This document shows, piece after piece, positions 28,030-36,346 of a stretch of DNA of 64,000 bases (position 1 is its first letter; every line of letters starts with the position of its first letter). This stretch comes from Actinopolyspora halophila DSM 43834. GTDB taxonomy: Bacteria > Actinomycetota > Actinomycetes > Mycobacteriales > Pseudonocardiaceae. The stretch spans positions 2,397,276-2,461,275 of the forward strand of contig NZ_AQUI01000002.1 in the NCBI RefSeq assembly GCF_000371785.1. The letters are read 5' to 3'. Below the pieces are notes generated by a model that saw only the letters and a list, made by a program, of their open reading frames with translations, was not told the origin of the DNA and did no database searches. A program made the translations under genes and the position numbers.

Positions 28030-28785
28030 ATGTCCACTGACTCGATCGAGGGGCAGGCAGGCCGGCTGCTGTTGCCCAGCTACGCGCGTGACGACTCCAG
28101 CCATCCGGCTCTGGACACCCCCGAGTACAAGTCCACGTCACTGCGTCACCCGAGCCAGCCACTTCAACGTTTACCGCAGAACCTCACCGAGGTCACCGGA
28201 CCGGTGCTCGGCCACGAGCGGGTGTCCGAAACCGACCACGACCTGACGATCCAGCACGACGACGAGCCACTGGGCGAGCGGATCGTGGTCAGTGGACGAG
28301 TGCTCGACTCGGACGGGAAACCCGTGCCGGACACCCTGGTCGAGGTCTGGCAGGCCAACGCCGCGGGCCGGTACCGGCACGCGGGTGACCGGCACCCGGC
28401 CCCGCTGGACCCGAACTTCTCCGGTGTCGGCCGCTGCGTGACCGACGAGCACGGTCGCTACCGGTTCGTCACCATCAAGCCCGGTGCCTATCCGTGGCGA
28501 AACCACGACAACGCCTGGCGCCCGGCGCACATCCATTTCTCGCTGTTCGGGCGCGCCTTCACGCAGCGGCTGGTCACCCAGATGTACTTTCCCGGCGACC
28601 CGTTGTTCTACCAGGACCCGATCTTCAACTCGGTGCGCGACCCGAAGGCGCGCGAGCGGATGATCTGCGAGTTCGATCTGGACAGCACGGTCCCGGAATG
28701 GGCGTTGTCGTACCACTTCGACATCGTGCTGCGCGGTAGCGGGGCGACGCCGTTCGAGAACGAGGAGGACGACGATGACGACTGA
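28030..28785 (+). CDS. pcaH: Protocatechuate 3,4-dioxygenase, beta subunit
   Basis: Iron-binding subunit of the intradiol dioxygenase that opens protocatechuate to 3-carboxy-cis,cis-muconate. It is 251 aa. The four Fe(III) ligands can be assigned as Tyr115, Tyr154, His167 and His169; the spacing 39/13/2 equals that of the Pseudomonas enzyme. The C-terminus is a run of Glu/Asp. GGAGTGAG precedes ATG 28030. It overlaps pcaG by 11 bases. A 129-base gap separates it from pcaF. Confidence 0.95.
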   Translation: MSTDSIEGQAGRLLLPSYARDDSSHPALDTPEYKSTSLRHPSQPLQRLPQNLTEVTGPVLGHERVSETDHDLTIQHDDEPLGERIVVSGRVLDSDGKPVPDTLVEVWQANAAGRYRHAGDRHPAPLDPNFSGVGRCVTDEHGRYRFVTIKPGAYPWRNHDNAWRPAHIHFSLFGRAFTQRLVTQMYFPGDPLFYQDPIFNSVRDPKARERMICEFDLDSTVPEWALSYHFDIVLRGSGATPFENEEDDDDD

Positions 28786-29347
28786 GCACGGCGAGCCCGC
28801 GACCACGCCGTCCCAGACGGTGGGGCCCTTCTTCGCGCTGCCGGACGGTTTGCCCTGGCCGGACGGCCCCGAGGTCGTCGGCTCGGAGACCGACGAAGCC
28901 TTCCTGCTGCGGGGGCGTCTGCTGGACGGCGCGGGCGAAGCGATCCCGGACGGCCTGATCGAGATATGGCAGGCCGACCAGCACGGTCGGTTCGACCACC
29001 CGGACGATCCGCGTGGGCCGAGCGCCTCCATGCGCGGTTTCGGGCGGTGCGCCACCGACTCGGACGGGCGGTTCTGGTTCCGCACGGTCCGACCCGGTGC
29101 GCTTCCCACCCCGGAGGGAGAACGGGAGGCCCCGCACATCGACGTGACCGTGCTGGCCCGTGGCATGCTCGCTCGGGTGGTGACCAGGATCTACTTCCCG
29201 GACGAGGCGGCCAATGCCACCGACCCCGTGCTGTCCACCGTGGACCGGCGACGTCGCGACACCCTGATCGCGGTTGCCGAGGACGGGGGGTTCCGTTTCG
29301 ACATCAGGTTGCAGGGCGCGGGCGAGACCGTCTTCTTCGCGGTCTGA
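28775..29347 (+). CDS. pcaG: Protocatechuate 3,4-dioxygenase, alpha subunit
   Basis: Structural partner of PcaH, 190 aa. It has the same fold (TPSQTVGPFF start, LIEIWQADQHGRF, GFGRCATDSDGRFWFRTVRPGA) but lacks the Tyr/His iron-ligand set, as expected for the alpha subunit. It is translated from inside the end of pcaH. The two subunits form the active site at their interface. Confidence 0.95.
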   Translation: MTTEHGEPATTPSQTVGPFFALPDGLPWPDGPEVVGSETDEAFLLRGRLLDGAGEAIPDGLIEIWQADQHGRFDHPDDPRGPSASMRGFGRCATDSDGRFWFRTVRPGALPTPEGEREAPHIDVTVLARGMLARVVTRIYFPDEAANATDPVLSTVDRRRRDTLIAVAEDGGFRFDIRLQGAGETVFFAV

Positions 29348-29474
29348 CCGTTGCTTTCCGGCGGAGTCGGTCGCTGCCCGGTGTCGGGCCGTCCGCTCGC
29401 GAGGCAGCGGCGGGGTCCGCTCCGGCGAACCCGCGCCGACCCGAACAGCGAACATCAGCGAGGAGGGGAACGGT

Positions 29475-30821
29475 TTGTTCACCCCCACGTTCGTCACCGA
29501 ACGATTCGCCGCGTGCACCGACCGCCGCGCGTGGTTGGCCGCCATGCTCGACTTCGAAGCCGCTTTGGCCCGCGCGCAGGCCGATGTCGGAGTGCTCGAC
29601 CCGGGAGTCGCCGAGCGGATCGCCCGTGAGTGCGTGGTGGACGGGTTCGACGTCGACTCGATCGCCGAGCGCGCGGCGGACTCGGCGACACCGGTGATCC
29701 CGTTGGTCGGCGATCTGACCGAACGGGTGCCGGAGGACGCGTCAGGTTGGGTGCATCGGGGGGCCACGAGTCAGGACGTCGTGGACACCGCCGCCATGCT
29801 GGTGTCTCGCACGGCCCTGGACCTGCTGTTGGAGGAGCTGCACGGCGTGGCCGACGAGTGCGCGCGGCTCACGCGGGAGCACCGGGACACCGTGATGACC
29901 GGCCGGAGCCTGCTGCAACAGGCGCTGCCGACCACTTTCGGGAGGAAGACCGCGAGCTGGCTCGGCGGGGTGGTCGACGCGACCGAGTCGGTGTCGCGGG
30001 TGCGGCGGGACCGGCTCGCCGTCCAGTTCGGGGGACCGGTGGGAACGCTGGCCACGCTGGGAACGAGCGGAATTCCGGTCGCTGCCGCGCTGGCCGAACG
30101 GCTCGGTCTGGCCGAGCCGGTGCTTCCCTGGCACACCGAGCGTACGAGGACGGGGGAGCTGGCCTCCGCCCTGGGAACCGTGGCCGGAACGCTCGGAAAG
30201 ATCGCTCTGGACGTCAAGCTGAGCGCTCAGACCGAGTTGGGTGAGCTCTCCGAGGGACACTCCGGTGGTTCCTCGGCGATGCCGCACAAGCGGAACCCGG
30301 TCCGGGCCGTTCGCGTGACGGCCGCGGCTCGGCGGGTTCCCGGCCTGGTCGCCACGTTGCTCTCGGCCATGCCCCAGGAGCACGAGCGAGGCGCGGGGGA
30401 CTGGCAGGCCGAGTGGGAACCGCTCACGGAGCTGTTGCGGCTCACGGGTTCCGCCGCTTCGCTGACCAGGGAGATGTTGGCCGACCTGCGGGTGAACACC
30501 ACGGCCATGCGCACCAATCTGGACGTCACCAAGGGGGCGCTGCTCGCCGAGCGCGTCTCCGCGGTCCTCGCACCGGAGCTCGGTGCGCGACGGGCCAAGG
30601 AACTGGTCACCGGGCTGGTGAACAGGATCGGGGACAACGAGGGCGGACTGCGGGCGGAACTGCTCGAGGACCCGACGGTGCGTTCGGTGTTGTCCGAGGA
30701 GGCCGTGCTGGAGGTGACCGACCCGGAGGGATACCTGGGGTCGGCCGAGGGATTCGTCGATCGTGCGCTGGATGCGTACACGCGTTGGAAGGAGACGAGT
30801 GCCGGTGATTCCGGACTATGA
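29475..30821 (+). CDS. pcaB: 3-carboxy-cis,cis-muconate cycloisomerase
   Basis: Member of the fumarase/argininosuccinate lyase superfamily. It lactonises carboxymuconate to gamma-carboxymuconolactone. It is 448 aa, usual for PcaB. The signature loop GGSSAMPHKRNPV is present, as is HRGATSQDVVDTA. The start is most likely TTG 29475 (LFTPTFVTERF), because GAGGAGGGG lies just before it and no ATG or GTG fits the family N-terminus. It overlaps the next gene by 23 bases. Confidence 0.92.
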   Translation: MFTPTFVTERFAACTDRRAWLAAMLDFEAALARAQADVGVLDPGVAERIARECVVDGFDVDSIAERAADSATPVIPLVGDLTERVPEDASGWVHRGATSQDVVDTAAMLVSRTALDLLLEELHGVADECARLTREHRDTVMTGRSLLQQALPTTFGRKTASWLGGVVDATESVSRVRRDRLAVQFGGPVGTLATLGTSGIPVAAALAERLGLAEPVLPWHTERTRTGELASALGTVAGTLGKIALDVKLSAQTELGELSEGHSGGSSAMPHKRNPVRAVRVTAAARRVPGLVATLLSAMPQEHERGAGDWQAEWEPLTELLRLTGSAASLTREMLADLRVNTTAMRTNLDVTKGALLAERVSAVLAPELGARRAKELVTGLVNRIGDNEGGLRAELLEDPTVRSVLSEEAVLEVTDPEGYLGSAEGFVDRALDAYTRWKETSAGDSGL

Positions 30822-31995
30822 ACTGACCGGTCCGCCGCAGGCCCCGGTGGTGGTGCTGTCCAACTCGCTGGGCACGGACCGGACGATGTGGGACGCGCAG
30901 CTTCCCGCCCTGTCCGCGCGGTTCCGGGTGCTGCGTTACGACCAGCGCGGTCACGGAAAGACCCCGGCCACGTCCGGTCCCTACGACCTGGAGCTGCTCG
31001 GACGTGACGTGCTCGATCTGCTGGATCACCTCGAGCTCGGAAGGGTCCACTTCGCCGGTGTCTCGCTCGGGGGGATGACCGGCATGTGGTTGGCGTGCAA
31101 CGCGCCGGAACGGATCGACCGGCTCGCCCTGCTGTGCACCTCCGCGGCCCTGGGGGCCGCGTCCGACTGGCGGGAGCGTGCGGAGTTCGTGCGGGCGAAC
31201 GGCACCTCGGCGATGGTGCAGTCCACTCTGCAGCGCTGGTTCACGCCCGAACTGGCTTCCGGGCAGGACGTGTCCGCCAAGTACGGTGCGATGATCGCGG
31301 CCACCGACGACGAGGGCTACGCGGGGTGCTGCGAGGCCATCGCGACGATGGAGCTGGACGAGCGGTTGGGAGAGATCACCGCTCCCACGCTCGTGGTGGC
31401 GGGATATGATGATCCGGCGACACCGCCCGAGCACGCCGAACGCATCGCCGGGGGGGTCGCCGGTGCGCGACTGAAGGTGTTGGAAAACGCCGCGCACCTG
31501 GCCAATGTGGAGCGGTCCGAGCAGGTCGATCGTCTGCTGGATGAGCATTTCGCGGGTGGGGAACAGCGTATGTCCGTCGGTGCCGAGGGAGCTGCCGGTG
31601 AGGAGGTCGTCCAGGACAGGACCGGAACCGGAACGGCAGTTCGCAGACAGGTGCTCGGCGACGCCCACGTCGACCGTGCCAACGAGCGGACCACGGAGTT
31701 CACCGCGCCCTTCCAGGACTTCATCACCCGCTACGCTTGGGGGGAGCTCTGGGCCTCGGAGGAGATGGACCGGCCGACCCGCAGCTGTGTCACCCTCGCG
31801 ATCCTGGCGGCGACCGGCAATCACGACGAGCTCGCGATGCACGTTCGAGCGGCTCGGCGCAACGGCGTGGCCGTGGAGACCATCAGGCAGGTGCTGATGC
31901 ACGTGGCCGTCTACGCCGGTGTGCCCAAGGCCAACAGCGCCTTCGCGCTCGCCGACCGGATATTGTCCGAAGAGGGCGAACAGAGCGGTGCTTGA
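30799..31995 (+). CDS. pcaL: Fused 3-oxoadipate enol-lactonase / 4-carboxymuconolactone decarboxylase
   Basis: Two consecutive steps in one chain, 398 aa. Residues 1 to about 260 are a PcaD alpha/beta hydrolase: nucleophile Ser89 in GVSLGG, and a late His in ENAAHLANVE. Residues from about 295 are a PcaC carboxymuconolactone decarboxylase (WGELWASEEMDRPTRSCVTLAILAATGNHDEL, later VPKANSAF). A linker rich in Gly/Glu/Ala joins them. Such PcaD-PcaC fusions are known as PcaL in actinomycetes. GTG 30799 lies inside pcaB, with GGAAGGAGA upstream. Confidence 0.94.
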   Translation: MPVIPDYELTGPPQAPVVVLSNSLGTDRTMWDAQLPALSARFRVLRYDQRGHGKTPATSGPYDLELLGRDVLDLLDHLELGRVHFAGVSLGGMTGMWLACNAPERIDRLALLCTSAALGAASDWRERAEFVRANGTSAMVQSTLQRWFTPELASGQDVSAKYGAMIAATDDEGYAGCCEAIATMELDERLGEITAPTLVVAGYDDPATPPEHAERIAGGVAGARLKVLENAAHLANVERSEQVDRLLDEHFAGGEQRMSVGAEGAAGEEVVQDRTGTGTAVRRQVLGDAHVDRANERTTEFTAPFQDFITRYAWGELWASEEMDRPTRSCVTLAILAATGNHDELAMHVRAARRNGVAVETIRQVLMHVAVYAGVPKANSAFALADRILSEEGEQSGA

Positions 31996-32017
31996 GATCC
32001 AACGAGGGGGTGGCGTG

Positions 32018-32818
32018 ATGGAGCCAGAGGCCGAGTCCGGCGTGGGGCCGGTGCAGTCCTTGGCCCGTGGACTCATGGTGATCCGCGCCTTCGACGAGAC
32101 ACGTCCGGAGATGACCCTCAGCGAGGTCGCCCGCACCACCGGGCTCTCCCGCGCCTCCACCCGTCGTTTTCTGCACACCCTCGTGCAGCTGGGCTACGTC
32201 TGGACCGACGGTCGGCTGTTCGCGCTGACCCCCAGGGTGCTCGAACTCGGTTTCTCCTACCTGTCCAGCCTGTCCCTGCCGGAGATCGCCCAGCCCCACC
32301 TGGAGCGGTTGACCGCCCAGGTGCACGAGTCGGTGTCGGTGTCGGTGCTCGACGGGGACGAGATCGTCTACGTGGGGCGGGTGCCGACTTCGCGGATCAT
32401 GACCGTGGCCATCAACATCGGCACCCGCTTTCCGGCCTATGCCACTTCGATGGGGCGGGTGCTGCTGGCGAGCCTCGACGAGGAGGAGCTGGCGAAGTAC
32501 CTGGACCGTGTTCGTCCGGAACCGTTGGCTCCCCAGACCGTGACCAGCGCGGGGGAGCTGCGCCGTGAACTGGAGCGCATCCGCTCCCAGGGGTGGGCGA
32601 TCGTCGACCAGGAACTGGAGGCGGGACTGCGTTCGGTGGCCGCCCCCATCCGGGACCGCTCCGACCGGGTGGTGGCTGCCGTGAACGTTTCCTCGCACGC
32701 CAGCAGGACCGGTCCCGAGCAGGCGCGCGAGGAGCTCCTTCCGCCGTTGTTGGAGACGGCGGCCAGGATCGAGGCCGATCTGCGGGTGGCTCCGCAGGCC
32801 GGCAGCAGCGCGCGGTGA
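32018..32818 (+). CDS. pcaR: IclR-family regulator of the pca operon
   Basis: IclR-type regulator, 266 aa: N-terminal winged helix (QSLARGLMVIRAFDETRPEMTLSEVARTTGLSRASTRRFLHTLVQLGYV) and a C-terminal effector-binding domain (VSVSVLDGDEIVYVGRVPTSRIMTV...GTRFPAYATSMGRVLLA). This is the PcaR/PcaU/PobR type that responds to pathway intermediates. GAGGGGG precedes ATG 32018. It is the last gene of the operon and probably acts at the inverted repeat 25010-25043. Confidence 0.92.
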   Translation: MEPEAESGVGPVQSLARGLMVIRAFDETRPEMTLSEVARTTGLSRASTRRFLHTLVQLGYVWTDGRLFALTPRVLELGFSYLSSLSLPEIAQPHLERLTAQVHESVSVSVLDGDEIVYVGRVPTSRIMTVAINIGTRFPAYATSMGRVLLASLDEEELAKYLDRVRPEPLAPQTVTSAGELRRELERIRSQGWAIVDQELEAGLRSVAAPIRDRSDRVVAAVNVSSHASRTGPEQAREELLPPLLETAARIEADLRVAPQAGSSAR

Positions 32819-32852
32819 GGCTGGCCGGTAACCGGTCCCGGACGTAGTCCGA

Positions 32853-33131
32853 TCACGAACCCTGAGTCCACATCAGACGTGTTTCTCCGGTCAGGGCGAA
32901 GACCTCGGCGGCGCGCGTGGCCGAGCGGAAGCTTCCGCGCCCGCCGCCGTCGCGGTCGACCACTTCAGCCCGGTCGGGTAGCTCCAGCCCCCAGGCGGCC
33001 ACGTGACCGTCGACGAGTTCTCCCTCCTCGTCCCGGGTGAGCTCGCAGAGGGCGAAAACTCCGGGGCGGGTGGTCAGCGCGGTTTCGAGGACGGCCAGTT
33101 CTTCCGGATCCGGCGCGAAGTCGTCTGTCAT
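32853..33131 (-). CDS. Hypothetical protein, 92 aa
   Basis: Acidic protein starting MTDDFAPDPEELAVLETAL, with no membrane segment and a single cysteine. GAGGAGG sits nine bases before ATG 33131; the longer frame upstream crosses the palindromic promoter region and is unlikely. I do not recognise a family. It is divergent from the HTH/DUF397 pair and shares their palindrome-containing promoter, so joint control is likely. Confidence 0.65.
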   Translation of the reverse strand: MTDDFAPDPEELAVLETALTTRPGVFALCELTRDEEGELVDGHVAAWGLELPDRAEVVDRDGGGRGSFRSATRAAEVFALTGETRLMWTQGS

Positions 33132-33179
33132 CGTTTTCCTCCTCGTTCGGGACGTTGAGCTATTCCTGCGACTGTACGG

Positions 33180-33198
33180 CGATACGTATCGCGATACG
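33180..33198. promoter_or_regulatory. Overlapping palindromes in a divergent promoter
   Basis: CGATACGTATCG (33180-33191) and CGTATCGCGATACG (33185-33198) are both perfect palindromes sharing seven bases. A third, AATCGATT, is at 33206-33213. They lie midway between the 92-aa gene and the HTH regulator gene, and probably bind that regulator. Confidence 0.55.
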
Positions 33199-33276
33199 AT
33201 CACCTAATCGATTGATTCTCACTGGTCGTGCTGGTTCTGCGACGATGTGTATCAACGGAAAACAGGAGGGACTTCG

Positions 33277-34125
33277 GTGAGCGGAAGCAACGATCCGTCC
33301 GCGCTGCGCTGGTTGATCGGTGTGGAACTGACGACGTACCGCAAGCAAGTGGGGTTGTCACTTACCGAGCTGTCAGTGGAAACAGGGATATCCAAGCCCA
33401 AGCTCGGCCACATGGAAAGCGGACGTTACCAGCAGCAACCGGATGACTTGGCGAACGTCCTGCGTGCTTGCGGTACCGATCAACGGGGAATCGACCGTCT
33501 GACCTCCTTGAGTGCCCGTTCTGATTCGAAATCCTGGTGGGCTCCCTGGGCGCATGTGGTTCCGGACTGGCTCAAGACCTTCGTCGGACTGGAGGGGCTG
33601 GCCTATTCCGAATTCGTCTACGAACCCCTGGTGCTACCGGGGATGATGCAAACCGCTGAGTACGCCGAGGCCCTGACGCAGGCGACCGGCTTCGTTCGTC
33701 AGAACCACACCGAAAGGTTCGTCTCGTTCCGACTCGCGCGTGCCCGGCGGCTCACGGAAACAGCGGATTTGCGAGTCCAGGTAGTGGTCGGGGAATCGGC
33801 GCTGCGTCTGGCGGTCGCCTCGCCGGAAGTGCGGCGCGCTCAGTACGAACGTCTCCTCGGACTCGCCGAACATCCACGAGTCACTTTGCAGATCCTCACG
33901 CCGGAGTGCGGGCCGCACGATGCGGGGAGTACCGGTCAGTTCTGCGTGCTGCACTTCGCCGAAGCACGGCCCATCGCCTACACGGAATTGCTCGATGGTG
34001 CCGTCTACGTACAGGACCCGGACGACGTACGCACCTATACACTGGCGGCTGAAAGTCTGCAGCGAGTAGCGCTCGATCCGGATGAGTCGTTCGCTTACGT
34101 GAAAGCACTGGCATCGGACGAGTAG
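33277..34125 (+). CDS. Helix-turn-helix regulator with DUF5753-type domain
   Basis: 282-aa actinomycete regulator. The N-terminal XRE-type HTH is at about residues 12-70 (LTTYRKQVGLSLTELSVETGISKPKLGHMESGRYQQ). The rest matches the DUF5753 ligand-like domain (PDWLKTFVGLEGLAYSEFVYEPLVLPGMMQTAEYAEAL, later VTLQILTPECGPHDAGSTGQFCVLHF). The start is GTG 33277 with GGAGGG upstream. It is followed after 15 bases by a DUF397 gene. Such pairs (WhiJ-like) act in development and antibiotic control in Streptomyces. Confidence 0.9.
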   Translation: MSGSNDPSALRWLIGVELTTYRKQVGLSLTELSVETGISKPKLGHMESGRYQQQPDDLANVLRACGTDQRGIDRLTSLSARSDSKSWWAPWAHVVPDWLKTFVGLEGLAYSEFVYEPLVLPGMMQTAEYAEALTQATGFVRQNHTERFVSFRLARARRLTETADLRVQVVVGESALRLAVASPEVRRAQYERLLGLAEHPRVTLQILTPECGPHDAGSTGQFCVLHFAEARPIAYTELLDGAVYVQDPDDVRTYTLAAESLQRVALDPDESFAYVKALASDE

Positions 34126-34140
34126 CTCGGGAGGTCTGGG

Positions 34141-34353
34141 ATGTCTGTTCGCGAGGGCGAGGTCGTGTGGCGGAAATCGAGCCGCAGCGCGAACAACGGC
34201 TTATGCGTCGAGGTGGCGCTGGGTGCCGCCACGGCGGCGGTGCGGGATTCCAAGGACCCGGAGGGTCCGGCCCTGCGGGTGGGCGCCGCGGAGTGGGGGA
34301 GGTTCCTGGCCGGGGTGAAGCGGTGCGCCTTCGATTCCGGCTTCGCTGGCTGA
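34141..34353 (+). CDS. DUF397 protein
   Basis: 70-residue protein with the family pattern VVWRKSSRSANNGLCVEVA, VRDSKDPEGPALRV and W..F..GVK. DUF397 proteins usually accompany an HTH/DUF5753 regulator and are thought to antagonise it, in a toxin-antitoxin-like or anti-regulator way. GGGAGG precedes the ATG. Same operon as the regulator. Confidence 0.92.
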   Translation: MSVREGEVVWRKSSRSANNGLCVEVALGAATAAVRDSKDPEGPALRVGAAEWGRFLAGVKRCAFDSGFAG

Positions 34354-34473
34354 CCCGGAGCGCCCCGCGCGGATCGACCTCGCCGGAGACGGGACCGGGT
34401 GCGGCGGTGAGGCTCCGCCCGGGACGGGTGCTCACCGCGCTCGTGTATCGGCGTGGTTCCGGTTCTTCTTCGC

Positions 34474-35448
34474 TCAGGAGTTCTCCGCCGCCGACTGGGC
34501 GGTCAGGAAGTCGCGGTACCAGTCGAGAGTGGCCCGCAGCCCGTCCACGAGTGGGGTGGGCTGTCGGCCGAAGTGCCGCTCGAACGGTGCCGAGACCATG
34601 TTCTGCGGGACGAGGTGCTGGTAGAAGAGCTCGGCGTACTCGTTCATGAACCGCTCGTCGAACGGTCCCGCGGAGGTGGGCCGGTCGAGTACTCGCGCGG
34701 TGATCTCGCTGCCGGTGATCCGCTCGACGAGGTCGTGGAGGTGTTCGGTGCTGACCGCGGGCACGGTGGGCAGGTGCCACACCCGGCCGGTGGCGGCCTC
34801 GTCGGTGGTGGTGCCGAGGTCGACGAGACCACGGGCGACGTCCGGCAGGTAGGAGTAGCTGTGCGGCAGCGTGATGTCGCCGAACCCGAGCGCGGGCTCG
34901 GTGGTCAGCACGGCGGGGAAGAAGGCCCCGCCGAGGGTGGAGTTCAGCACGCGAGGGCCGTAGAAGTCGGCCGCACGGCCCAGCACGACGTCGGCGTGTC
35001 CGGCGTGGTGCGCGTCCAGGTAGGACTGGTCCAGCGCGGCGCGCATCCGTCCCTTGCGGCTCGTCGCCGCCCAGGGGGTGCCCTCGGTGATGGCCGTGCC
35101 CTCCGCCTCGCCGTACGGGTAGAGCGTGTCGAGCACCACGAGCCGGGCGTCGTTCCGGCCCGCGGCGGCGAGCACCGCTCGGCCGATCTCCGGCAACTGC
35201 TCGACCTGTAGGTGGTACGGCACGTTGACGGCGTGGTAGATCGCCGCGGCACCCGCGGTCGCGGAGACGGCCCGGTCGGCGGAGGAGACATCGGCACGTA
35301 CCGTCTCGACCCCGGCGGGGGCGTCCTCGATCGGACTGCGGCTGACGTGGCGCACCCGGAGCCCACGTGCGAGCAGTTCGTCCACGATGGTCTTTCCCGC
35401 CGGACCGGCGCCGAGCACGACGTGCGTTTCACCGGTGGTCGTGGTCAT
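34474..35448 (-). CDS. NAD(P)-dependent epimerase/dehydratase-like protein
   Basis: Rossmann-fold protein, 324 aa, of the atypical/extended SDR type. The nucleotide-binding motif is VVLGAGPAGKTIVDELLARG near the start. The usual YxxxK is replaced by a weakly matching region (around GRMRAALDQSYLDAHHAG), so a redox or binding role is not assured. It lies 110 bases downstream of a TetR gene on the same strand, with its own copy of the TetR operator before its start. Confidence 0.82.
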   Translation of the reverse strand: MTTTTGETHVVLGAGPAGKTIVDELLARGLRVRHVSRSPIEDAPAGVETVRADVSSADRAVSATAGAAAIYHAVNVPYHLQVEQLPEIGRAVLAAAGRNDARLVVLDTLYPYGEAEGTAITEGTPWAATSRKGRMRAALDQSYLDAHHAGHADVVLGRAADFYGPRVLNSTLGGAFFPAVLTTEPALGFGDITLPHSYSYLPDVARGLVDLGTTTDEAATGRVWHLPTVPAVSTEHLHDLVERITGSEITARVLDRPTSAGPFDERFMNEYAELFYQHLVPQNMVSAPFERHFGRQPTPLVDGLRATLDWYRDFLTAQSAAENS

Positions 35449-35469
35449 CAGTACTCCTTCAATTTAGTG

Positions 35470-35487
35470 AGTGACTGTTTATTCACT
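35470..35487. promoter_or_regulatory. TetR operator, copy 1 (before the epimerase-like gene)
   Basis: AGTGACTGTTTATTCACT, an 18-base inverted repeat 21 bases before the gene start. It differs at two central positions from the site at 36127-36144; the flanking bases TAGTG and T also match. Confidence 0.6.
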
Positions 35488-35558
35488 TTTGAGGGCAGGG
35501 CAAGCGATGCCCGTGCTCTCGGGGAGCCCTTCGACTGGGCGTGGAACCGTCGCGCGAG

Positions 35559-36122
35559 TCAGGAAGCCGGAGTGTGCCGGAAGCCCTCCGTGAGCGCGGC
35601 CGCCCAGTCGGTGTCGGTGTCGAACGCGTCGATCGCGGTCAGCAGGTGGCACAGTTGGCCGCGAGCGAGGAAGTTCTGAGCCTGGGCCGCGTCCGCTCCG
35701 GCACTGGAAACGACCAGCGAGGTGATCCTGCCGATGCCGTCGCGCACGGCCGAGGCCACTTCCGGGGTCTGGGTCGAGGCCAGTGCCTGCACCTGGAGCA
35801 GCAGCAGGTCGCGATCGGCGATCAGCTCGGCGTACCGCACCCCCATGCGGTCCAGGGTCTCGGTGCTGTCCGGGCTTTCCGCCTCGTCGACGGCCTCGGC
35901 GAGCGTGCTCACGATGCGGTCGTAGCAGTCCTCGATCGCGGCGACGAACAGGTCGACCTTGCGCGGGAAGAGCTTCATGACGTACGCCGAGGAGATGCCC
36001 GCGTGCTCGGCGACCCGGGTGACCGGGCTGGTGTCGTAACCACGGCGAGCGAACACGGTCACCGCGCTGCGGATGACCGCGCGTCGACGCTCCTCGGCCG
36101 TCGCTCTCGAGCCCGTCCTCAT
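35559..36122 (-). CDS. TetR-family repressor
   Basis: 187-aa regulator with an N-terminal HTH (VFARRGYDTSPVTRVAEHAGISSAYVMKLFPRKVDLFVAAIEDCYDRI) and a helical C-terminal domain. ATG 36122 (MRTGSRATAEERR) lies next to one operator copy; a frame seven codons longer would cross it. It probably represses itself and the downstream epimerase-like gene. The ligand is unknown. Confidence 0.88.
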   Translation of the reverse strand: MRTGSRATAEERRRAVIRSAVTVFARRGYDTSPVTRVAEHAGISSAYVMKLFPRKVDLFVAAIEDCYDRIVSTLAEAVDEAESPDSTETLDRMGVRYAELIADRDLLLLQVQALASTQTPEVASAVRDGIGRITSLVVSSAGADAAQAQNFLARGQLCHLLTAIDAFDTDTDWAAALTEGFRHTPAS

Positions 36123-36126
36123 AGTG

Positions 36127-36144
36127 AGTGACTGTACATTCACT
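36127..36144. promoter_or_regulatory. TetR operator, copy 2 (before the tetR gene)
   Basis: AGTGACTGTACATTCACT, nearly a perfect palindrome around TGTACA (one mismatched pair). It sits 4 bases before the start codon of the TetR gene, as expected for autoregulation. Confidence 0.6.
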
Positions 36145-36271
36145 TCAGGGGGGGTGCAAGCGAGTCCGCCGGAGCTTTCCGCTCGGGCAGACCTCTCCGC
36201 CCGGAATCCGGAGGACGCTCGCGCGGTGACGAGCAGGGCACGGAGGTTACGCGAACTCGGGACGGGGAGCG

Positions 36272-36301
36272 GGCCGGCTCGGAAACGCCTCCGAACCGGC
36301 C
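36272..36301 (-). terminator. Hairpin downstream of the ABC exporter gene
   Basis: An 11-base arm GGCCGGCTCGG pairs with CCGAACCGGCC (one mismatch), 46 bases beyond the exporter's stop on the minus strand. There is no T-run. Confidence 0.4.
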
Positions 36302-36346
36302 GGCGGCCCCGGGGCGGTGCCGGGGCGCTCGCGAGCGTCCCGGGGG

